Notes: generated by a model not told the origin, from the sequence alone. Shown: positions 27,662 to 37,370, counted from the stretch's first letter. The stretch: DNA of 64,000 bases from an uncultured Dorea sp. (GCA_910579015.1 CAJTRO010000006.1:399-64398); one strand, 5' to 3'. Made by a program: numbers and translations.

Positions 27662-29410
27662 CTACAGCTTCCGGAATCTGTCGTAACGGCGCTGTGTAAG
27701 CTCATCACAGGACATCTTCCCATACCGGCTTAAGAAACGCTCAAGCTTACTCTCAAGCACCCTCGTCACCTCTTTCAGATTCTCTATCGTATAAGGCGAC
27801 GGCTCTGCCAGAACCTCCTCAACAATTCCCATGCGGTACAGATCCTCTGCCGTAAGGCGCATCACATCTGCCGCTTCTTTCGCTTTTGAGCTGTCCTTCC
27901 AGAGAATGGTCGCGAACCCTTCCGGAGACAGAATGGAATATATAGAGTTCTCTAACATCCACACCTCGTCCGCTGTCGCCATGGCAAGGGCTCCTCCGCT
28001 CCCGCCCTCTCCGATGATCACCGACAGGACCGGAACCCTGAGGCCGGACATCTCATAGATATTTCTTGCAATGGCTTCTCCCTGTCCCCGTTCCTCTGCT
28101 TCTAATCCGCAGAAGGCTCCCGGGGTATCCACGAAACAGATAACCGGACGATGGAATTTTTCCGCCTGCTTCATCAGACGCAGCGCCTTTCTGTATCCGT
28201 CAGGAGAAGGCATACCGAAATTGCGCTCGATATTTTCCCTGGTATTCGTCCCCTTCGCCTGCGCAATCACAGTCACCGGCATACCGCGGAACAAGGCAAT
28301 GCCTCCGATGACCGCCTTATCGTCTGCAAAGTACCTGTCTCCGTGAAATTCGATAAAATCAGTGAACAATTCGCGGATATAATCACTACCCACCGGACGG
28401 TCATTCATACGAGACAGCTGAACACGGTCCCATCCTGACGCAAGCTGATTGTTGACAGACAGTTTCCCAAAGCCTTCGTTCTGATCCCTGGCTTCTCCCG
28501 TGTTTCCATCTGCATCATCTCTATCGTCTGAATGCTCCGCCTCTATATTGCCTTGCTTATGAAGCATCAGAATCTGAGCCAGTGTCTCCTTCATCTGCGG
28601 ACGCTCCACAATCCCGTCTATGAATCCATGCTCTAAGAGAAATTCCGAACGCTGGAAGCCCTTGGGAAGCTTCTGTCCGATGGTCTGCTCGATCACCCTT
28701 GGACCTGCGAACCCGATCAATGCCTTCGGTTCTGCAAGAATCACGTCTCCTAACATGGCAAAGCTTGCCGTCACCCCTCCGGTGGTAGGATCCGTCAGCA
28801 CGCTGATATACAGAAGTCCCGCATCACTGTGACGCTTTAAAGCCGCCGAAGTCTTAGCCATCTGCATCAGGGAAATGATCCCCTCCTGCATCCTTGCTCC
28901 TCCGGAACAGGCGAAGAGTATCACCGGCAGACGCTCTTTGGACGCCCGCTCTACAGCTCTGGCAATCTTCTCGCCTACCACCTCTCCCATACTGGCCATC
29001 AGGAAACGTCCGTCGCAGACGCCTATGACTACTTCCATCCCGTCGATTTGCGCCTTTCCCGTAACAACTGCCTCGTCTAGACCTGTTTTTGCGCGGAGTG
29101 CGCCAAGCTTCTCTTCATACCCCTTATATTCCAGCGGATTGGGCGTTGCAAGCCCCGTATCCCATTCCTCGAACGTGCCTGCGTCTGTTACCATTTCGAT
29201 ACGGCGGTATGCATGTACGCGAAAATATCCTCCGCATTTTGGACAGATGTAGTGATCGTTCTTCACGTCCTCCGCTATGATCGCACTGCCGCACTTATTA
29301 CATTTCCGCAGAAGCCCCTCCGGCACCTCCGGCCTTGCAGAGCTTAATGAAATATATCCTTTTCTTCCAGACGAAAGCCTGGTCTTCTTAAATACATTGT
29401 CCAGCTTCAT
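27662..29410 (-). CDS. accDA: Acetyl-CoA carboxylase carboxyltransferase, fused beta-alpha subunits
   Basis: 582 residues. The first half is AccD: zinc ribbon C37-x2-C40 and C56-x2-C59, then the crotonase-like core (CSGGARMQEG, PTTGGVTASFAMLGD). After an acidic linker near 295-315 comes AccA (IELHGDRYFADD variant at FIEFHGDRYFADD, then GEGGSGGALA). It transfers the carboxyl from biotin on AccB to acetyl-CoA, giving malonyl-CoA. In most bacteria the halves are two genes; the single chain ensures equal amounts. Located between accC and the nitronate monooxygenase gene. Confidence 0.93.
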   Translation of the reverse strand: MKLDNVFKKTRLSSGRKGYISLSSARPEVPEGLLRKCNKCGSAIIAEDVKNDHYICPKCGGYFRVHAYRRIEMVTDAGTFEEWDTGLATPNPLEYKGYEEKLGALRAKTGLDEAVVTGKAQIDGMEVVIGVCDGRFLMASMGEVVGEKIARAVERASKERLPVILFACSGGARMQEGIISLMQMAKTSAALKRHSDAGLLYISVLTDPTTGGVTASFAMLGDVILAEPKALIGFAGPRVIEQTIGQKLPKGFQRSEFLLEHGFIDGIVERPQMKETLAQILMLHKQGNIEAEHSDDRDDADGNTGEARDQNEGFGKLSVNNQLASGWDRVQLSRMNDRPVGSDYIRELFTDFIEFHGDRYFADDKAVIGGIALFRGMPVTVIAQAKGTNTRENIERNFGMPSPDGYRKALRLMKQAEKFHRPVICFVDTPGAFCGLEAEERGQGEAIARNIYEMSGLRVPVLSVIIGEGGSGGALAMATADEVWMLENSIYSILSPEGFATILWKDSSKAKEAADVMRLTAEDLYRMGIVEEVLAEPSPYTIENLKEVTRVLESKLERFLSRYGKMSCDELTQRRYDRFRKL

Positions 29411-29439
29411 AATTACACCCTTCTTCCTCTAATGAGGCA

Positions 29440-30801
29440 TCATTGCAGAGCCTCTCTGAGGGCCTCCTCATTTTCCGCAATAAACTCTATATCTATATCA
29501 CCAGACAGATAATCCGGCCGGTTCAGAATCTCATACTGATAATCCACATTAGTATCAATTCCCTCGATGATCACTTCGCCCAGTGCGCTCTGCATCTTCT
29601 GCACAGCTTCACGGCGGTTCTTCGCCCACACGATAAGCTTTGCCACCATAGAATCATAATACGGCGGTATGGTATATCCGCTGTAAATGGCTGAATCCAC
29701 CCGTATCCCCTTGCCTCCGGGGAGATACATATCCGTGATCGTTCCCGGAGACGGTCGAAAGCCCTTCGCCGGATTCTCCGCATTGATACGGCACTCGATG
29801 GCATGGCCGTTAAGCTTAATATCCTCCTGTGTAAACGGAAGCTTTCTTCCAGAAGCAATCCTGATCTGTTCTTTGATGAGATCGATCCCCGTCACCCATT
29901 CCGTGACCGGATGCTCCACCTGGATCCGGGTATTCATTTCCATGAAATAGAAGTTCCCGTTCTTCTCAAGAAGAAACTCTATGGTCCCGGCGTTCTGATA
30001 GCCTGCCGCCTTAGCGGCCTTCACCGCCGCTTCCCCCATCTTCTTTCTCAGCTCCTCTGAAAGGGCCGCCGACGGAGATTCCTCTATCATCTTCTGGTGA
30101 TTGCGCTGGATGGAGCAGTCGCGCTCTCCCAGATGGACCACATTCCCATACTTGTCTGCCAGGATCTGGAATTCGATATGCCTTGGACGCTGTACAAAAT
30201 GTTCGATATACATGGTATTATCGCCAAATGCCATCTGCGTCTCCTTCTGGGCCGTCTGAAAACTGTGTTCAAACTCCTCCGGCGTATTGGCGACACGCAT
30301 ACCCTTTCCGCCTCCGCCAAGCGCCGCCTTGACGATTACCGGATATCCGATCTCCTGCGCGGCCTGTGCGCCCGTCCGGGAATCATAGATTGCCTCAGTG
30401 CTTCCCGGGATCACCGGTACGCCGGCAGAAACCATGGTATTGCGTGCCTCCTGCTTATTCCCAAGCTTCGCGATGACTTTGGAATCGGGGCCGATAAATG
30501 TGATATTGCACTGCTCGCACAGCTCCGCAAATTTGCTGTTCTCCGACAGGAATCCGAATCCCGGATGGATCGCATCGGCGCCTGTTATGATCGTGGCGCT
30601 GATGATGCGGTCCATGCTCAGATAACTCTCCGAGGATGAAGCCGGTCCGATGCAGACCGCCTCGTCCGCAAGCTTCGCGTGGAGCGCTTCCTTATCCGCC
30701 TCCGAATATACCGCCACCGTCTCTATCCCCATTTCCCTACAGGCACGGATGATCCGCACCGCAATCTCGCCTCGATTGGCAATTAATACTTTCTTGATCA
30801 T
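29440..30801 (-). CDS. accC: Biotin carboxylase subunit of acetyl-CoA carboxylase
   Basis: About 453 residues with the complete ATP-grasp biotin carboxylase: IKKVLIANRGEIAVRIIRA, the glycine-rich lid KAALGGGGKGMRV, MEMNTRIQVEHPVTE and the C-terminal RPSPGTI segment. It carboxylates biotin on AccB using ATP and bicarbonate. The ATG at 30801 is preceded by AGGTGA; a GTG three codons earlier directly abuts the fabZ stop. Translation is probably coupled to fabZ. Confidence 0.95.
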   Translation of the reverse strand: MIKKVLIANRGEIAVRIIRACREMGIETVAVYSEADKEALHAKLADEAVCIGPASSSESYLSMDRIISATIITGADAIHPGFGFLSENSKFAELCEQCNITFIGPDSKVIAKLGNKQEARNTMVSAGVPVIPGSTEAIYDSRTGAQAAQEIGYPVIVKAALGGGGKGMRVANTPEEFEHSFQTAQKETQMAFGDNTMYIEHFVQRPRHIEFQILADKYGNVVHLGERDCSIQRNHQKMIEESPSAALSEELRKKMGEAAVKAAKAAGYQNAGTIEFLLEKNGNFYFMEMNTRIQVEHPVTEWVTGIDLIKEQIRIASGRKLPFTQEDIKLNGHAIECRINAENPAKGFRPSPGTITDMYLPGGKGIRVDSAIYSGYTIPPYYDSMVAKLIVWAKNRREAVQKMQSALGEVIIEGIDTNVDYQYEILNRPDYLSGDIDIEFIAENEEALREALQ

Positions 30802-30810
30802 GTATCTCAC

Positions 30811-31251
30811 CTATCCAATCATAAATGTCAGTTCAGCGGTCACAACCGTCTTCCCGTCCACACTGGCAATTGCCTCGCCGACACCTACCGGTCCCTTCCG
30901 CTTGATGATCCTTGTCTCCAGACGAACCTTGTCTCCAGGTACGATCTTCCCTTTAAACTTGCACTTATTAATGCCTCCAAAATAAGCTGTCTTCCCCTTG
31001 TTCTCCTTAAGACCAAGGATCGCAACAGCGCCGACCTGCGCCAGCGCCTCCACAGTCAGTACCCCCGGCATCACCGGCTCCTGTGGAAAATGTCCGGCGA
31101 AGAAGTCTTCACGGTAGGTTACGCACTTGTAACCTACGGCGTACTGTCCCGGCTCGTAATCCTCGATGTAGTCGATCAGAAGAAAAGGATGGCGGTGAGG
31201 AATGATTTCTTTAATCTGATTAATATCTAAACGCAACTTCGTGCCCTCCAT
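30811..31251 (-). CDS. fabZ: 3-hydroxyacyl-ACP dehydratase
   Basis: 146 residues, family length. The hot-dog fold motif PHRHPFLLID is at the N-terminus; the catalytic His lies in AGHFPQEPVMPG and the Glu in TVEALAQ. It dehydrates 3-hydroxyacyl-ACP to trans-2-enoyl-ACP. It lies between accB and accC with gaps of 30 and 9 bp. No FabM or FabA isomerase is present in the window, so the route to unsaturated fatty acids is not visible here. Confidence 0.95.
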   Translation of the reverse strand: MEGTKLRLDINQIKEIIPHRHPFLLIDYIEDYEPGQYAVGYKCVTYREDFFAGHFPQEPVMPGVLTVEALAQVGAVAILGLKENKGKTAYFGGINKCKFKGKIVPGDKVRLETRIIKRKGPVGVGEAIASVDGKTVVTAELTFMIG

Positions 31252-31281
31252 GTCTGATATATGCTGTTTCCCTGCTATAGC

Positions 31282-31791
31282 TTAGTCAATACGGAATAAT
31301 GGCTGGCCGTATTCTACCGGCTGGCCGTTTTCTACCAGTACCTCGGCAATCGTTCCGTCATACTCGCTCTCAATCTCGTTCATAAGCTTCATGGCCTCGA
31401 TGATGGCCAAGGTCTGTCCCTTCTTCACCGTATCTCCTACGGTTACGAACGGCGCGGCATCCTCGGCCGGAGCCGCATAGAATGTACCGACCAGCGGAGA
31501 TTCTACAAGCTTGCCGGCAGGCTTCGGCGTATCCGCGCCCGCTAAGCTTCCTGCGGCTTCGTTTGCAGCAGCAACTGCTGTCCCCGCCTGATCCATTCCG
31601 TATCCGGCCGCACAGCCTGCTGCCGCGGCAGTCATACCGTCGGGTATATTCACGGCCGGAGCCGCGACAACCTGTACCTGCTCCTTCTTCTTCGTCAGGT
31701 GCAGTTTTACGCCGTTTTCCTCATATTTCAATCCGGTCAGACTGGACTCGGATACCTTTTCTATTAACTTGATAAGATTCTCTATCTCCAT
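31282..31791 (-). CDS. accB: Biotin carboxyl carrier protein of acetyl-CoA carboxylase
   Basis: 169 residues. A short N-terminal helix region is followed by an Ala/Gly/Pro-rich flexible linker (about 45-95) and the C-terminal biotinyl domain, with EAMKLMNEIE placing biotin on Lys135. It carries the carboxyl group between AccC and the AccDA fusion. Located 93 bp after fabF. Confidence 0.95.
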   Translation of the reverse strand: MEIENLIKLIEKVSESSLTGLKYEENGVKLHLTKKKEQVQVVAAPAVNIPDGMTAAAAGCAAGYGMDQAGTAVAAANEAAGSLAGADTPKPAGKLVESPLVGTFYAAPAEDAAPFVTVGDTVKKGQTLAIIEAMKLMNEIESEYDGTIAEVLVENGQPVEYGQPLFRID

Positions 31792-31884
31792 ATTTATACA
31801 GGTCTCCCTTTTCTCATCCGGCTAAACTGCCGTGCGCCGGAATGTTCTTTGAATTGATAAATACTGCGCATACGGGCTGTAAGA

Positions 31885-33123
31885 TCACAGCTCGTATTTC
31901 TTAAGCAGCAAGGTCGCATTGTGTCCGCCAAATCCCAGTGAATTCGTGAGTACATAATTGACTTCCTTTTCTACCGGCGCACCCACCGCATAGAAAAGAT
32001 CGCAGTCCGGATCTACCTCTTTTGTACCCACGGTCTGGTGGATAAATCCGTCCTGAATGGTCTTCACACAGGTAATGAACTCTACTCCGCCTGCCGCACC
32101 TAAAAGGTGTCCGATCATGGATTTGGTCGAATTGATGACCACATCCTTTGCCGCATCGCCGAATGCGGCCTTGATCGCTCTCGTCTCGAACAAGTCATTG
32201 TGGTGCGTGCTTGTTCCGTGGGCGTTGATATAGTCCACCTGAGACGGCGTGATACCGCCCTCCTTCATCGCAAGCGTCATTGCCATCGCCGCACCCTTCC
32301 CGTCTTCGGCAGGAGATGTGATATGATATGCATCTCCGGTCGCGCCGTATCCTGTGACCTCTGCGTAGATCCTTGCTCCTCTTGCCCTGGCGTGTTCAAG
32401 CTCCTCAAGGACGACCACGCCCGCACCTTCTCCTAACACGAAGCCGTCTCTGTCCTTGTCAAACGGGATGGACGCGCGCATAGGATCCTGGGAGGTTGAC
32501 AGCGCCGTCAGGCTGGTGAAGCCGGCAACTCCCGTCGGACAGATACAGCTCTCTGTTCCGCCCGCAAACATAATGTCCGCATCATCATACTGAATGGCGC
32601 GCAGTGCGTCGCCGATACAGTTTGTGCCGGATGCACATGCTGTCACGACATTCGTACATTTTCCCTTAAGGCCAAGCTGGATAGAGATATTCCCGGCCGC
32701 CATGTTGGAGATCATCAGCGGCACCATCAGCGGATTCACTCTGCCGGGCCCCTTGGTCAGGATCTTCTCATACTCCCGCTCTATCACCTGGAGGCTTCCA
32801 ATCCCTGAACCGACGATCACGCCTGCACGGAACGCGTCTTCCTTCTCTATGTCAAGCCCGGAATCCTTATACGCTTCCGCCGCCGCCGCCACTGCATACT
32901 GTGAAAACAGTTCCATGCGCTTTGCGGCCTTAAAATCCATGTGCTCTTTTGCCACGAATCCCTTTACCTCAGCCGCAACCTTCACCTTATAATCCGCAGT
33001 ATCGAACTTAGTAATCTCACCAATTCCTACTTTTCCTGCTTTCGCGTTGTTCCAGAACTCTTCCACCGTATTTCCGATTGGTGTTACGGCTCCAAGTCCG
33101 GTCACTACAACTCTTCTCTTCAT
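31885..33123 (-). CDS. fabF: 3-oxoacyl-ACP synthase II
   Basis: 412 residues, full length. Catalytic Cys in VVTACASGTNC (near 163), His in NAHGTSTHHND and His in STKSMIGHLLGAAG form the KAS triad. It condenses malonyl-ACP with growing acyl-ACP. Start at RRVVVTGLGAVTPIG, the usual N-terminus. It lies 65 bp after fabG. Confidence 0.96.
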   Translation of the reverse strand: MKRRVVVTGLGAVTPIGNTVEEFWNNAKAGKVGIGEITKFDTADYKVKVAAEVKGFVAKEHMDFKAAKRMELFSQYAVAAAAEAYKDSGLDIEKEDAFRAGVIVGSGIGSLQVIEREYEKILTKGPGRVNPLMVPLMISNMAAGNISIQLGLKGKCTNVVTACASGTNCIGDALRAIQYDDADIMFAGGTESCICPTGVAGFTSLTALSTSQDPMRASIPFDKDRDGFVLGEGAGVVVLEELEHARARGARIYAEVTGYGATGDAYHITSPAEDGKGAAMAMTLAMKEGGITPSQVDYINAHGTSTHHNDLFETRAIKAAFGDAAKDVVINSTKSMIGHLLGAAGGVEFITCVKTIQDGFIHQTVGTKEVDPDCDLFYAVGAPVEKEVNYVLTNSLGFGGHNATLLLKKYEL

Positions 33124-33188
33124 ACTCTTTACTTATCTCCTTCTGAATTCCATGTACTGCCGCACTTCCTGTCATTCATAAAATGTAA

Positions 33189-33929
33189 CTACATCACCAT
33201 ACCGCCGTCTACATGCAATACCTGTCCGGTAATATACCCGGCATCCTCTGACGCCAGAAACGCCGCGGCCGCCGCCACCTGCCCGGGCTTTCCGAAACCG
33301 CCGAGCGGGATCTGTGCCACGGATGCTTCTCTTACCTTCTCCGGCAATACGCTCGTCATATCTGTCTCGATGAAGCCCGGCGCAATTGCATTGACCGTGA
33401 TCCCCCTTGAAGCGAGTTCTCTTGCCGCCGCCTTGGTAAGCCCGATGATGCCCGCCTTAGATGCCGCGTAATTTGCCTGTCCCGCATTCCCTGTCACACC
33501 CACGACAGAAGACATGTTGATGATCCGTCCGCTCTTCTGCTTAAGCATCTGACGGCTCGCAAACCGTATGGTATTAAAGGCTCCCTTAAGGTTCGTATCA
33601 ACCACCCGGTCAAAATCCTCCTCCGTCATCTTCATCAGAAGACCGTCGCGGGTGACGCCCGCATTATTTACCAGGATATCAATGTGTCCGTATTCCTTAA
33701 TGACATTCTGGATAAATGTCTCACATTGTCCATAGTCGGATACGTCGCACTGGCAGATCGCCGCCGTACCGTTCTCTGCTTCGATCTCCTGCTTTACTTC
33801 TCTGGCTCTTTCCTCTGAACCGTTATAATTTATGACCACAAACGCGCCCATGGAGGCCAGCTTCACGGCAATTGCCCTGCCTATCCCCCTTGATGCGCCT
33901 GTCACGACTGCCACTTTTCCTTCTAACAT
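33189..33929 (-). CDS. fabG: 3-oxoacyl-ACP reductase
   Basis: 246 residues, short-chain dehydrogenase. Cofactor motif TGASRGIGRAIA, NNAGVTRDGLLM, catalytic Ser in NMSSVVG and YAASKAG (Tyr and Lys). It reduces 3-oxoacyl-ACP with NADPH. The C-terminal GGMVM end is typical of FabG. It lies 21 bp after fabD. Confidence 0.95.
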   Translation of the reverse strand: MLEGKVAVVTGASRGIGRAIAVKLASMGAFVVINYNGSEERAREVKQEIEAENGTAAICQCDVSDYGQCETFIQNVIKEYGHIDILVNNAGVTRDGLLMKMTEEDFDRVVDTNLKGAFNTIRFASRQMLKQKSGRIINMSSVVGVTGNAGQANYAASKAGIIGLTKAAARELASRGITVNAIAPGFIETDMTSVLPEKVREASVAQIPLGGFGKPGQVAAAAAFLASEDAGYITGQVLHVDGGMVM

Positions 33930-33950
33930 ACTTTACCTCGTCATCTTCAT

Positions 33951-34871
33951 CTATCTAAAGTCTTCCGTTACCTTCTCCATGTCTTCCCATGAAGCGATAT
34001 TGCAGACCTTCACATCCCTGTTGATCTTCTTCATGAATCCTGCAAGAGTTTTCCCCGGCCCGATCTCCACGAAGGTATTAACGCCGTCCCGGATCATGTA
34101 TTCCATACTCTGCATCCAGCGTACCGAAGAGCTGACCTGCTCTGTCAGGAGAGCTTTCGTCTCCTTGATGTCTTCCACCTTCTTCGCCGTCACATTCGTT
34201 ACGTATGGAATCTTAAGCGGGTGAAGGCTGACCGTATCAAGCTCCTTCGCAAGCTCTTCTCCCGCCGGTATGAGCATCGGTGAATGGAACGGCCCGCTGA
34301 CGTTCAGCATCATCGCACGCTTTGCCCCTGCTTCCTTAAGCTTCGCAGACGCCTCTTCCACCGCCCCAAGCTTACCGGTGATCACGATCTGTCCCGGACA
34401 GTTGTAATTCGCAATCGTCACGCCGTCAAGATCCTTTATCACCTCTTCTATCTTCTCTGCTTCCATCCCCATCACCGCGCACATACCGCCTTCGCCCGCC
34501 GGCACCGTGTTCTGCATGAGGATCCCCCGCCTGCGCACCAGGCGGATGGCGTCTAAATCCTCCATCCCGCCTGCCGCAGCGATGGCGCTGTATTCTCCAA
34601 GGCTTAATCCCGCCGTTATGTCCGGCTTAAGCCCTCTCTCCTCTACAACTCTGGTCATGGCAAGACATGTCGTAACCAGCGCCGCCTGTGTATATTCTGT
34701 AAGGTCAAGCTTATCATTCTCCTCAAAACAGAGCGCCTTCATATCAAGTCCGAGCGTCTCGCCTGCCTGGTCGAAGACAGCCCCTGCCGTCTTGCTCTTC
34801 TCATAGAAATCTGCTCCCATGCCTGCCTTCTGGGCTCCCTGCCCAGGATAGATAAATGCAATCTTAGACAT
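33951..34871 (-). CDS. fabD: Malonyl-CoA:ACP transacylase
   Basis: 306 residues. The N-terminus is AFIYPGQGAQKAGMG; the active Ser lies in GLSLGEYSA (GxSxG) and the catalytic His in SGPFHSPM. It loads malonyl groups on ACP. The ATG overlaps the end of fabK by 8 bp, so the two are translationally coupled. Confidence 0.95.
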   Translation of the reverse strand: MSKIAFIYPGQGAQKAGMGADFYEKSKTAGAVFDQAGETLGLDMKALCFEENDKLDLTEYTQAALVTTCLAMTRVVEERGLKPDITAGLSLGEYSAIAAAGGMEDLDAIRLVRRRGILMQNTVPAGEGGMCAVMGMEAEKIEEVIKDLDGVTIANYNCPGQIVITGKLGAVEEASAKLKEAGAKRAMMLNVSGPFHSPMLIPAGEELAKELDTVSLHPLKIPYVTNVTAKKVEDIKETKALLTEQVSSSVRWMQSMEYMIRDGVNTFVEIGPGKTLAGFMKKINRDVKVCNIASWEDMEKVTEDFR

Positions 34872-35802
34872 AAAATCCCGCTCCTTTGATCAACGCATCT
34901 GTTTCACCGACTAATTTGTCGATCAGCTCTTTACAGGACAACTTCTCTTTCACCATTCCGGCGATCTGTCCTGCCATCACGCTTCCGTTCTTCACGTCGC
35001 CGTCCACGACAGCCTTGCGAAGCCCGCCAAGCGTCAGCTGTTCCAGCTCCTCGAAGCTTGCGCCTTTGTTTTCCAATTCAATGTATTTCTTCGTCATATC
35101 GTTGCGAAGGGCGCGGACCGGATGCCCTGTGGTCCTTCCCGTCACTCTTGAATCAATATCCTTCGCGCTGATGATCCTGTCCTTATAGTTCTCGTGAACC
35201 TGGGATTCCTTCGTCACAACGAAATGAGTCCCCATCTGTACGCCCTTTGCTCCAAGCATAAATGCCGCCGCAATTCCTCTTCCGTCTGCGATACCGCCCG
35301 CTGCAATGACCGGTATCTTCACTGCATCCACAATCTGCGGTACAAGGACCATGGTGGTATTCTCTCCGATGTGTCCTCCGGCCTCGCATCCTTCGGCAAC
35401 TACCGCATCCGCGCCGCAGCGCTCCATGCGCTTTGCCAGTGCGACAGAAGCAACCACAGGAATCACCTTCACACCTGCTTCCTTCCACATCTTCATATAT
35501 TTCTCAGGATTCCCCGCACCGGTGGTCACTACCTTGACGCCCTCCTCGGCAACAATCTTCGCAACCTCGTCTGCATATGGGCTCATCAGCATGATATTGA
35601 CGCCAAAAGGCCGGTCCGTTAACTTCTTCGCTTCCTGGATCTGCTCCCGCACCCACTCGGCCGGAGCGCTGGCGGCTCCGATCAGTCCCAGGCCGCCTGC
35701 GTTAGATGTGGCCGCTGCCAGATGATACTCTGCAACCCATGCCATGCCTCCCTGGATGATCGGATATTCAATTCCTAATAATCTGGTTACTTCTGTCTGC
35801 AT
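34864..35802 (-). CDS. fabK: Enoyl-ACP reductase II (FMN-dependent)
   Basis: 312 residues. FMN TIM barrel with EYPIIQGGMAWVAEYHLAAA, GAGNPEKY, AEGCEAGGHIGE (catalytic His) and AAGGIADGRG. It is the only recognisable enoyl reductase here; no FabI or FabL gene is present. FabK enzymes are insensitive to triclosan. It occupies the standard slot between acpP and fabD. Confidence 0.94.
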   Translation of the reverse strand: MQTEVTRLLGIEYPIIQGGMAWVAEYHLAAATSNAGGLGLIGAASAPAEWVREQIQEAKKLTDRPFGVNIMLMSPYADEVAKIVAEEGVKVVTTGAGNPEKYMKMWKEAGVKVIPVVASVALAKRMERCGADAVVAEGCEAGGHIGENTTMVLVPQIVDAVKIPVIAAGGIADGRGIAAAFMLGAKGVQMGTHFVVTKESQVHENYKDRIISAKDIDSRVTGRTTGHPVRALRNDMTKKYIELENKGASFEELEQLTLGGLRKAVVDGDVKNGSVMAGQIAGMVKEKLSCKELIDKLVGETDALIKGAGFYV

Positions 35803-35867
35803 TGTATAACCCCACTTCTTGTTTTAATTTCTGCTCTGTTCCTGTCTGATTCTCAATCCTGCTGTTC

Positions 35868-36095
35868 TTATTCCTTATGCTCGCTGATATAGCTGACCAC
35901 ATCGCCGACTGTTGCGATCTTCTCCAGATCTTCTGTCGGGATCTCAATCTCATACTCATCCTCAAGCGCCATCACCATCTCGAACAAATCCAGTGAATCT
36001 GCTCCCAGGTCATCCTTGAAGGAAGACTCCTCTGTAATCTGTGCACTGTCAACTCCCAGGTTCTCTGATACGATTTCTTTGATTTTCTCTAACAT
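35868..36095 (-). CDS. acpP: Acyl carrier protein
   Basis: 75 residues, acidic, with the phosphopantetheine site GADSLDLFEMVMALE at Ser34. It carries the acyl chain through the fatty-acid cycle in the cytoplasm. It lies 122 bp after fabH and 65 bp before fabK. Confidence 0.96.
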   Translation of the reverse strand: MLEKIKEIVSENLGVDSAQITEESSFKDDLGADSLDLFEMVMALEDEYEIEIPTEDLEKIATVGDVVSYISEHKE

Positions 36096-36217
36096 GATCC
36101 ATTCTCCTTTGATTTTTAATATTACATGATTCTATATAAACCGGCGCTTTCAGTAGAATCCCGGTTTATTAACTTCTTATCACTGCCGTTCATCCGGCAG
36201 AACTTTACTGACCTTTG

Positions 36218-37213
36218 TTATCTCTGCCACTCAACGAGCGCGGCTCCCCATGTCAGTCCTGCGCCGAATCCCGCCATTACAAGCTTCTGTCCCGGTTTAA
36301 GCCGTCCGTCCCGGTTCATCTCATCCAGCAGGATCGGAATACTTGCGGAAGAAGTATTTCCATACTCCTGAAGATTCATGGGAAACTTCTCCATCGGCTC
36401 GCCCAGACGCTTTGCCACGGCTTCCACAATCCTCTTATTTGCCTGATGCAGGATATAATAGGCAATCTCCTCTGTGCCGGTCTGATTAAGCTTCAGCACT
36501 TCGCCGATCACCTCCGGCACTCTCTTTACAGCAAACTTAAACACTGCCTGCCCATCCATCTGCATATAGTGCTCGTCATCCAGCATCGTCTCTGGATCAC
36601 TCTGGCCGGCGTCTGCAAGACCGCTGAAATCATGTCTGCTCTTGCAGGTAAGCGCTGCGCCTTTACCGCCGTCGGAATGTGTGACCGGTAAAGCCGCCTT
36701 CCTTGTATCATCTGCCTTTAGTACCGCCGCACCCGCGCCGTCGCCGAACAGGATACAGGTACCTCTGTCCTTCCAGTTGGTCAGATTCGATAAGCTCTCG
36801 CTTCCGATCACCAGCGCTGTCCGATATACGCCGCCGGCAAGATAGGCCGCAGCCGTATTATAGGCAAGGACAAATCCGGTACACGCCGCACTCAGGTCGA
36901 AACAGGTTGCGTTCACCGCTCCCAGCTCCTTCTGAACCTCGCACGCCGCACAGGGAAGGATCACGTTGGAAGATATGGTCGATACCAGGATCAGATCCAC
37001 CTCCTTTGGCGCCATGCCTGCATCCTCAAGCGCTCTTCTCGATGCTTCGGCCGCCATGGAAACGGTGGTCTCCTCCTTCACGATGTGTCTTCTTATCACA
37101 CCCGTGCGCTCCCGGATCCACTCGTCGCTGGTCTCCACCAGCCTGGCAATATCATTGTTGTCCATTGTATATGACGGTATGTATGAACCCGTCCCACATA
37201 TTGTCGCTGTCAT
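36218..37213 (-). CDS. fabH: 3-oxoacyl-ACP synthase III
   Basis: 331 residues. Catalytic triad Cys111 (FDLSAACTGF), His256 (LHQANKRI) and Asn286 (EYGNTSSAS). It starts fatty-acid synthesis by condensing acetyl-CoA or branched acyl-CoA with malonyl-ACP. First gene of the operon. A sigma-A promoter at 37261-37289 and two FabT-like palindromes lie directly upstream. Ribosome site AGAGGAATTG. Confidence 0.96.
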   Translation of the reverse strand: MTATICGTGSYIPSYTMDNNDIARLVETSDEWIRERTGVIRRHIVKEETTVSMAAEASRRALEDAGMAPKEVDLILVSTISSNVILPCAACEVQKELGAVNATCFDLSAACTGFVLAYNTAAAYLAGGVYRTALVIGSESLSNLTNWKDRGTCILFGDGAGAAVLKADDTRKAALPVTHSDGGKGAALTCKSRHDFSGLADAGQSDPETMLDDEHYMQMDGQAVFKFAVKRVPEVIGEVLKLNQTGTEEIAYYILHQANKRIVEAVAKRLGEPMEKFPMNLQEYGNTSSASIPILLDEMNRDGRLKPGQKLVMAGFGAGLTWGAALVEWQR

Positions 37214-37248
37214 ATCAATTCCTCTGATTTGTTTTGAAGTTAAATTAT

Positions 37249-37261
37249 TTTGACTATCAAA
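37249..37261 (-). promoter_or_regulatory. FabT-like operator at the fabH -10/start region
   Basis: TTTGACTATCAAA, an inverted repeat that matches the streptococcal FabT consensus core except in the centre. It abuts the -10 box, where binding would block initiation. Confidence 0.75.
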
Positions 37262-37289
37262 GTATATATCAATTTATTTTGCTTGTCAA
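37261..37289 (-). promoter_or_regulatory. Sigma-A promoter of the fatty-acid operon
   Basis: -35 TTGACA (37284-37289), 17-bp spacer and -10 TATACT (37261-37266) on the minus strand, 48 bp before the fabH ATG. Confidence 0.85.
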
Positions 37290-37290
37290 G

Positions 37291-37308
37291 TATTTTGAAT
37301 ATCAAAAT
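37291..37308 (-). promoter_or_regulatory. FabT-like operator just upstream of the fabH -35 box
   Basis: TATTTTGA-AT-ATCAAAATA, a near-perfect palindrome with the TTTGAATATCAAA core, two bases from the -35 hexamer. Together with the copy at 37249 it brackets the promoter. Confidence 0.75.
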
Positions 37309-37370
37309 ATTATTTTATCTTTTGGAGAAAAATGCCGATATCTGCCATATAGAATCTTTAAACCTATAAT

